A stretch of 6,333 nt of DNA. Origin: Bacillota bacterium (GTDB lineage Bacteria > Bacillota > Clostridia > Tissierellales > Sedimentibacteraceae). A program made the translations under genes and the position numbers. Below the pieces are notes generated by a model. The model was not told where the DNA came from. It saw only the letters and a program-made list of their open reading frames with translations, and searched no databases. The stretch spans positions 1-6,333 of the forward strand of contig JARBUP010000166.1 of the NCBI GenBank assembly GCA_029239575.1, read 5' to 3'. Below, piece by piece: positions 5,816-6,333 of this stretch. The stretch's first letter is position 1; each line of letters starts with the position of its first letter.

Positions 5816-5875
5816 AAGAAAAATATAAGAATAATAAGTACATATTCTAAAATTCTATAAGAAGCGGGAGTTAAT

Positions 5876-6333
5876 ATGATAGAAAAACAAGAATTTTTTT
5901 ATGATTCAGCAGATAATAAAACAAAAATTCATTATTTAAAATGGACACCAAAAGCCGTAAAAATTAAAGCAGTGCTTCAAATTTCACATGGTATGTTAGA
6001 ACATATTAAAAGGTATGATGATTTTGCGTGCTATATGGCTGAAAAAGGAATACTTGTTGTTGGTAATGATCATTTAGGACATGGCGATTCTGTTTTAAAT
6101 GAAGAATGTAGAGGCTATTTTTGCGAGAGTGATGGAAATAAGACAGTTCTACAAGATATTAATAAATTAAAAAATATAATAAAAAATGAATATCCTCATA
6201 TTCCATATTTTATTTTAGGTCACAGCATGGGTTCATATTTATTAAGACAGTATATCACTATTTATGGTAATGATTTACAGGGAGCTATAATAATGGGAAC
6301 GGGTAATCAACCATTTGGATTAGTTAAATCTGG
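5876..6333 (+). CDS. Alpha/beta hydrolase, lysophospholipase/monoacylglycerol lipase-like (N-terminal 152 residues, cut by window edge)
   Basis: The frame opens at ATG 5876, 5 nt after a GGGAG ribosome site (5866-5870), and is open to the right edge. It begins MIEKQEFFYDSADNKTKIHY, the usual start of Hydrolase_4 (serine aminopeptidase S33-like) family proteins, which act on lysophospholipids or monoacylglycerols. The motif ISHGM with EH and RY (36-47) is the oxyanion region typical of monoacylglycerol lipases. NDHLGHGDS (64-72) is the conserved DxxGHG segment, and GHSMGS with S117 is the nucleophile elbow. The acid and base residues lie beyond the window; the family is about 300 residues. Its 60-bp distance from the preceding esterase gene and the lack of a terminator suggest one operon. 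The exact substrate cannot be told. Confidence 0.9.
   Translation, partial: MIEKQEFFYDSADNKTKIHYLKWTPKAVKIKAVLQISHGMLEHIKRYDDFACYMAEKGILVVGNDHLGHGDSVLNEECRGYFCESDGNKTVLQDINKLKNIIKNEYPHIPYFILGHSMGSYLLRQYITIYGNDLQGAIIMGTGNQPFGLVKS

Overview
The window is AT-rich and its genes have short spacers and mostly clear Shine-Dalgarno sites. This, together with its [FeFe]-hydrogenase maturation genes, points to a strictly anaerobic, fermentative Clostridia-type member of the Bacillota. The genus cannot be fixed from this sequence.

Left part (1-2067, minus strand): an H-cluster maturation operon transcribed right to left. It runs from a small ACT-like TM1266-family putative hydrogenase regulator, through hydE (overlapping it by 4 bp), to hydG (22 bp further, cut by the window edge). 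HydE and HydG are radical SAM enzymes that make parts of the 2Fe subcluster of [FeFe] hydrogenase. The third maturase (HydF) and the hydrogenase itself are not in the window.

Middle gap (2068-2620): 553 bp without an ordinary gene, but structured. On the minus strand it holds a good sigma-A-type promoter (TTTACA-N17-TATAAT), about 145 nt of potential RNA ending in a textbook intrinsic terminator, then four tandem long imperfect hairpins of about 60 bp period, and then the start of the hyd operon. This is either a stand-alone small RNA next to a repeat array or a long attenuated leader of the hyd operon. It is the most interesting part of the window. The rest (2522-2620) is very AT-rich and I see only the 3' flank of atoE in it.

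Centre (2621-4693): a short-chain fatty acid transporter of the AtoE family (minus strand), divergent from a gamma-class carbonic anhydrase-like hexapeptide protein (plus strand). The 159-bp spacer between them has candidate promoters for both, and a strong terminator closes the second gene.

Right part (4694-6333, plus strand): a 438-bp gap that may hold a decayed fragment (4771-4853). It also holds a promoter merged with a 23-bp-arm palindrome and a second palindrome with the same 14-bp core. Two serine alpha/beta hydrolase genes follow in probable operon: an Est30-type carboxylesterase and a lysophospholipase/monoacylglycerol-lipase-like enzyme that runs off the right edge.

The functional theme is fermentative: hydrogen metabolism, short-chain acid transport and ester/lipid hydrolysis. 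The only gene cluster with a firm shared pathway is TM1266-hydE-hydG.
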